A stretch of 8,672 nt of DNA from Phycisphaerae bacterium (lineage in GTDB: Bacteria; Planctomycetota; Phycisphaerae; Phycisphaerales; SM1A02): contig VGXJ01000061.1 of NCBI GenBank assembly GCA_016873375.1, positions 1 to 8,672 on the forward strand, given 5' to 3'. Each line of letters starts with the position of its first letter. The first letter of the stretch is position 1. Both the position numbers and the translations under genes were made by a program. The notes below the pieces were generated by a model. That model saw only the letters and a list, made by a program, of their open reading frames with translations, was not told the origin of the DNA and did no database searches. Below are positions 6,487 through 8,672 of the stretch, piece by piece.

Positions 6487-6491
6487 AGGAG
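6485..6491 (+). promoter_or_regulatory. Strong ribosome binding site of the HD-GYP gene
   Basis: AAAGGAG ends 7 nt before the ATG at 6499 and 4 nt before the adjacent ATG at 6496. The 7-nt spacing favours 6499 as the start. It also rules against starts further upstream in the long open frame, which would run through the divergent neighbour. Confidence 0.8.
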
Positions 6492-6498
6492 CCCGATG

Positions 6499-7092
6499 AT
6501 GTTCAAGACCCGACCCGAGGCCCTGGCCCATTCTGTGGCTGGGACCGTCACTTTCCTGACCGGACTGATCCAGGCCAAGGACCATGGCGTGCGTGGGCAC
6601 TGCTCTCGGGTCTCGGATCTGGCGGTCTCGCTCGCCCGTCACATCGGCCTCGACGAAGCCTCCTGCGCCCGAATCCGGCTGGCCGGTCTCCTGCACGATG
6701 TGGGCAAGATCGGGATCAGTGAAGCCGTCCTGAACAAGCGGGGGCCGCTGAGTCCCGAGGAATTCGAGCAGATTCGCCGTCACCCGCTGATTGGGCACCG
6801 GCTTCTGCAGCGCTTCGAGGAAGTGACCGACGCACTCGAGGGCGTCTTGAGCCACCATGAGCGCTGGGACGGGACGGGATATCCGTTCATGCGAGCGGGC
6901 GATTCAATCCCAGTCGATGGCCGGATCCTGGCGATCGTCGACAGCTTTGACGCGATGACGAGCGATCGTACGTACCGCAAGGCCATGGGTTTGCGTGATG
7001 CGCTTCATGAAGTGAAGCGTTGCCGGGGGACGCAATTCGACCCTGAACTCGCCGAAGCGTTCATCGACATCCAACTCGATGCGGCCGCCTGA
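6499..7092 (+). CDS. Stand-alone HD-GYP domain protein, probable cyclic-di-GMP phosphodiesterase
   Basis: The protein is 197 residues, essentially one HD-GYP domain. Key residues are His34 in RGHCSRVSDLA, the HD pair 66-67 in GLLHDVGKIGI, His95 and His100 in RRHPLIGHRLL, His119-His120 in SHHERWDGTGYP with the GYP motif at 127-129, and VDSFDAMTSDRTYRK (147-161). All expected metal ligands and the GYP signature are present, so it should be active. The family hydrolyses cyclic-di-GMP in the cytoplasm, controlling the motile-to-attached switch. No receiver, PAS or membrane segment is attached, so any signal must come from a partner or from expression. The frame is open much further upstream, but AAAGGAG at 6485-6491 fixes the start; 6496 is the only close alternative. 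A small sigma-region-4-like gene follows. Confidence 0.93.
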   Translation: MFKTRPEALAHSVAGTVTFLTGLIQAKDHGVRGHCSRVSDLAVSLARHIGLDEASCARIRLAGLLHDVGKIGISEAVLNKRGPLSPEEFEQIRRHPLIGHRLLQRFEEVTDALEGVLSHHERWDGTGYPFMRAGDSIPVDGRILAIVDSFDAMTSDRTYRKAMGLRDALHEVKRCRGTQFDPELAEAFIDIQLDAAA

Positions 7093-7132
7093 ACGAAATC
7101 TCAGAAAGAAAACCCATCATGGACCAGACTTG

Positions 7133-7141
7133 TGTTATCTT
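7133..7141 (+). promoter_or_regulatory. Candidate extended -10 promoter (TGT-TATCTT)
   Basis: TG, one base, then TATCTT forms an extended -10 element, in a locally AT-richer stretch after the HD-GYP gene. Transcription would start near 7148. That places the in-frame ATG at 7119 upstream of the message, so translation would begin at 7167, 7188 or 7215. No -35 is evident, as is usual for extended -10 promoters. Confidence 0.4.
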
Positions 7142-7166
7142 CCCTCCGTCGTGCAAGGATGTGCGC

Positions 7167-7433
7167 GTGGGCTCGTCGTGGGACCGGATGGACAGTGGTG
7201 CATGGAGAGCACGAATGTTCGATGAAGATGGCCCGACCGTGAAGATGATTGCTCAGACGCTCTCTTCGAGTGAGCGTCTGGTGCTCTCGCTGCACTACGG
7301 TGAGGGGTTGACCGCCAGCGAGATCGCCGAACTCATGGAAACCCAGCCTGGCACCGTGGAAGAGGTGCTCGCCGGGGTTCGCCAGCGAATCACGGCGGCG
7401 CGCTTGGCGATCCTTGAATCCATTTGCGGCTGA
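7167..7433 (+). CDS. Small sigma-70 region 4-like helix-turn-helix protein
   Basis: From GTG 7167 the protein is 88 residues. The recognisable part is SERLVLSLHYGEGLTASEIA followed by ELMETQPGTVEEVLAGVRQRI, which resembles region 4 of sigma-70 factors, especially the FliA/WhiG type where a similar ERLVLSLYY-EGLT-REIA precedes the DNA-binding helix. Regions 2 and 3 are absent, so it cannot be a complete sigma factor. It could bind DNA or contact RNA polymerase or another sigma factor. The start is uncertain. GTG 7167 has AAGGA 7 nt upstream (7155-7159) and lies after a candidate promoter. ATG 7215 (72 residues) has GGAG 7 nt upstream. ATG 7119 is the longest choice but has no good ribosome binding site. 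The coding call rests on the motif and on reading frame continuity. It lies 74 nt after the HD-GYP gene on the same strand. Confidence 0.65.
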   Translation: MGSSWDRMDSGAWRARMFDEDGPTVKMIAQTLSSSERLVLSLHYGEGLTASEIAELMETQPGTVEEVLAGVRQRITAARLAILESICG

Positions 7434-7504
7434 CGCTGCCCGGCCCGGTGCAATGCCTTGGCTGTCGGCCGTGGCGTTCGCTGCGTGGCTCGGGATCTGC
7501 TGAC

Positions 7505-8548
7505 TCAACCCGTCCACGAACTCAGCAGTGCGCCCAAGTCGGCACCATCGACCTGGCCGCTCCCATCCACATCGCCAGAGCCCGAGCCGCCCCAATTGCT
7601 CAGCAGCAGCCCGAGGTCGGCGCCATCAACGCGTTGGTTGCAGTCCAGATCGGCCGGCGCGCAGGTTGGCGTGATGGTGACGGTGACCTGCAGTTGCGCG
7701 GCCGTGGCGGCGCCGATGGTCACGAGCGCGTTCTCCTTGGCGTAAAAGGCCGGAAAGCTTCCGCCCTGCTGCACCACGAAGGTGAGGCTTGAGATGCTGA
7801 ACAGCAGCTTGCCCGACGCCAAGCCGTCCACCACATACTGCCGGATCTTCGGATCGTCGACATCCAACTCGAAACGCATGCGCGTTCCCGCAGGGATGAA
7901 GTCACCCGGCTGGAGCGTGTCGCACTGCCCGACTGCAAAGGCCCGGGGATCGAATCGCTGTCGTGGATTGTTGCTGATGTCGATGGCTTGGCCTGAACCG
8001 TCGAAGGACATGGCGTAGGCCGAGCGCACGCTGGGGGCCAGAAGGTTCGAACCGCCGGGTGCAAATGGCGAGAACTCCTGGAAGGTTGACGCCGTGAAGC
8101 CGTTGCGGAACCCGACGCCGTAGAGCTCGATGCTCTGGCCCGGGTCGGCATCGGCCTGCCAGTCGGGGCTGGCCGTCGGCGCGAAGATCTGCCAAGGATC
8201 CTGGGTCGGGTCGTACTGCACGACGAGGTCGTTCGCAAACTCGACCTCGACCGAGGCAGCTTGCACCGTCAGGGATCCTGCGGGCAGGCCCGTGGGGATC
8301 TGGTCCGCCGTCGACCACCCGACGAGGAATTGGCCATCGCGGCTGTCGAACATGCTGGGATCGTTGCGGTCCGAACCGAAGACGCTGATGACGGGCCGCG
8401 AGCCCGGTGAGGTGTTGAATGGGTACATCCAACGATCAAGCGTTGGTGTCGTCCACGAGCCGTTGGTCGATTGGGCGAGCGCGGGCGACACCAGCGGCAG
8501 AGTGGCGGCGACAACAGTCGCGATGCGTGTCGTGGTGCGCTGCGGCAT
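7505..8548 (-). CDS. Secreted protein with two C-terminal dockerin-like calcium-binding repeats
   Basis: The protein is 347 residues from ATG 8546-8548. Residues 1-25 are a signal peptide with basic start, hydrophobic core and a clean Ala-x-Ala site (SPALA, then QS). The middle (about 30-290) is predicted beta-rich by eye, starting SWTTPTLDRWMYPFN and including AQFLVGW-like and EVEFANDLVVQYD segments; I do not recognise a named domain. After CAPA come two dockerin-type loops: D300-D302-N304-D308-D311 (DLDCNQRVDGAD) and D326-D328-D334-D337 (DVDGSGQVDGAD), each followed by LGLLLSNWG or LGALLSSW. Such tails are common on exported planctomycete proteins and are thought to mediate attachment or calcium-dependent folding. 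Two in-frame ATGs upstream (8566, 8596) are rejected because 8548 gives a standard signal peptide and a -10 box 7 nt before it. Ends 71 nt from the convergent sigma-region-4-like gene; no terminator hairpin with a T-run is evident. Confidence 0.86.
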   Translation of the reverse strand: MPQRTTTRIATVVAATLPLVSPALAQSTNGSWTTPTLDRWMYPFNTSPGSRPVISVFGSDRNDPSMFDSRDGQFLVGWSTADQIPTGLPAGSLTVQAASVEVEFANDLVVQYDPTQDPWQIFAPTASPDWQADADPGQSIELYGVGFRNGFTASTFQEFSPFAPGGSNLLAPSVRSAYAMSFDGSGQAIDISNNPRQRFDPRAFAVGQCDTLQPGDFIPAGTRMRFELDVDDPKIRQYVVDGLASGKLLFSISSLTFVVQQGGSFPAFYAKENALVTIGAATAAQLQVTVTITPTCAPADLDCNQRVDGADLGLLLSNWGGSGSGDVDGSGQVDGADLGALLSSWTG

Positions 8549-8555
8549 ACGATGA

Positions 8556-8565
8556 AGCCTAGGCA
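8556..8565. promoter_or_regulatory. Palindromic divergent promoter element between the dockerin-repeat and pilin-like genes
   Basis: On the minus strand TAGGCT (8556-8561) ends exactly 7 nt before the dockerin-gene ATG. On the plus strand TAGGCA (8560-8565) ends 6 nt before the pilin-like ATG at 8572. Both sit on the 8-bp palindrome GCCTAGGC (8557-8564), so one symmetric element may serve both genes. The minus-strand box fits TANNNT; the plus-strand box misses the final T and is weaker. Neither start has a Shine-Dalgarno sequence. Confidence 0.4.
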
Positions 8566-8571
8566 TCAAGC

Positions 8572-8672
8572 ATGGCGTCTCCCCGGTCCCCAGCAAGTTC
8601 CCACCCGGCGAATCCGAGAGGATTCTCGCTGACGGAACTGTTGGTGGTCATCGGGCTGATCGCGCTGATCCT
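8572..8672 (+). CDS. Type IV pilin / type II secretion pseudopilin-like protein, N-terminal part, truncated by window edge
   Basis: From ATG 8572 the frame is open to the window edge, giving 33 complete codons. It has a 17-residue basic leader ending in PRG, then FSLTELLVVIGLIALI. This is the class III prepilin signal: cleavage between Gly17 and Phe18, Glu22 as the conserved fifth residue of the mature protein, and a hydrophobic helix. A prepilin peptidase would cleave and N-methylate it at the inner membrane. Whether it is a pilus subunit, a type II secretion pseudopilin, or one of the many DUF1559-type planctomycete proteins with this N-terminus cannot be decided, because the rest is outside the window. 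It diverges from the dockerin-repeat gene with 23 nt between starts. Confidence 0.85.
   Translation, partial: MASPRSPASSHPANPRGFSLTELLVVIGLIALI

Noticed and set aside
7434..7504. Possible bidirectional terminator between the convergent sigma-region-4-like and dockerin genes
   Set aside because: The 71-nt gap has short GC-rich complementary pieces but no stable stem followed by a T-run on either strand.
1..8672. CRISPR array, tRNA, transposase, phage or defence genes
   Set aside because: No regularly spaced repeats, tRNA-like cloverleaf, inverted-repeat-bounded element or defence-family motif was seen on either strand.

Overview
The window is GC-rich, densely coded bacterial chromosome. It most resembles a member of the Planctomycetota, probably class Phycisphaerae. 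That placement is inferred from content: two secreted DUF1080 (3-keto-disaccharide hydrolase) proteins, and a secreted protein ending in paired dockerin-like repeats of the VDGADLGLLLSNWG type common in that group. I see no tRNA, rRNA, CRISPR array, insertion sequence or other mobile element. I find no convincing new multi-gene system; this is mostly housekeeping and secreted-protein territory with several local oddities.

Layout. (1) 1-486, minus: 5' part of an alpha-glucan phosphorylase gene (glgP), cut by the window edge. (2) 554-3223, plus: DUF1080 protein, low-molecular-weight protein tyrosine phosphatase, flavin-reductase-like FMN protein, second DUF1080 protein. The first three are packed 6 and 9 nt apart; the fourth follows after 90 nt with its own possible promoter. 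(3) 3228-6383, minus: a truncated DUF1015-like gene, then serA and serC. serA and serC overlap as ATGA and encode two consecutive steps of serine biosynthesis. (4) 6499-7433, plus: a stand-alone HD-GYP domain protein (probable cyclic-di-GMP phosphodiesterase) and a very small protein resembling only region 4 of a sigma-70 factor. (5) 7505-8548, minus: secreted protein with two C-terminal dockerin-like repeats. (6) 8572-end, plus: start of a type IV pilin/pseudopilin-like gene, cut by the window edge.

The genes fall into two initiation classes. glgP, the first DUF1080 gene, serC and the HD-GYP gene have clear Shine-Dalgarno sequences. serA, the second DUF1080 gene and the dockerin gene have none, but each carries a TANNNT box exactly 7 nt before its ATG, the geometry of leaderless transcripts. 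Other points for a second look are the SerA active-site glutamate that appears to be missing, the DUF1015-like protein that has lost its family's signature motifs, the orphan sigma-region-4 mini-protein, and the palindromic divergent promoter at 8557-8564.
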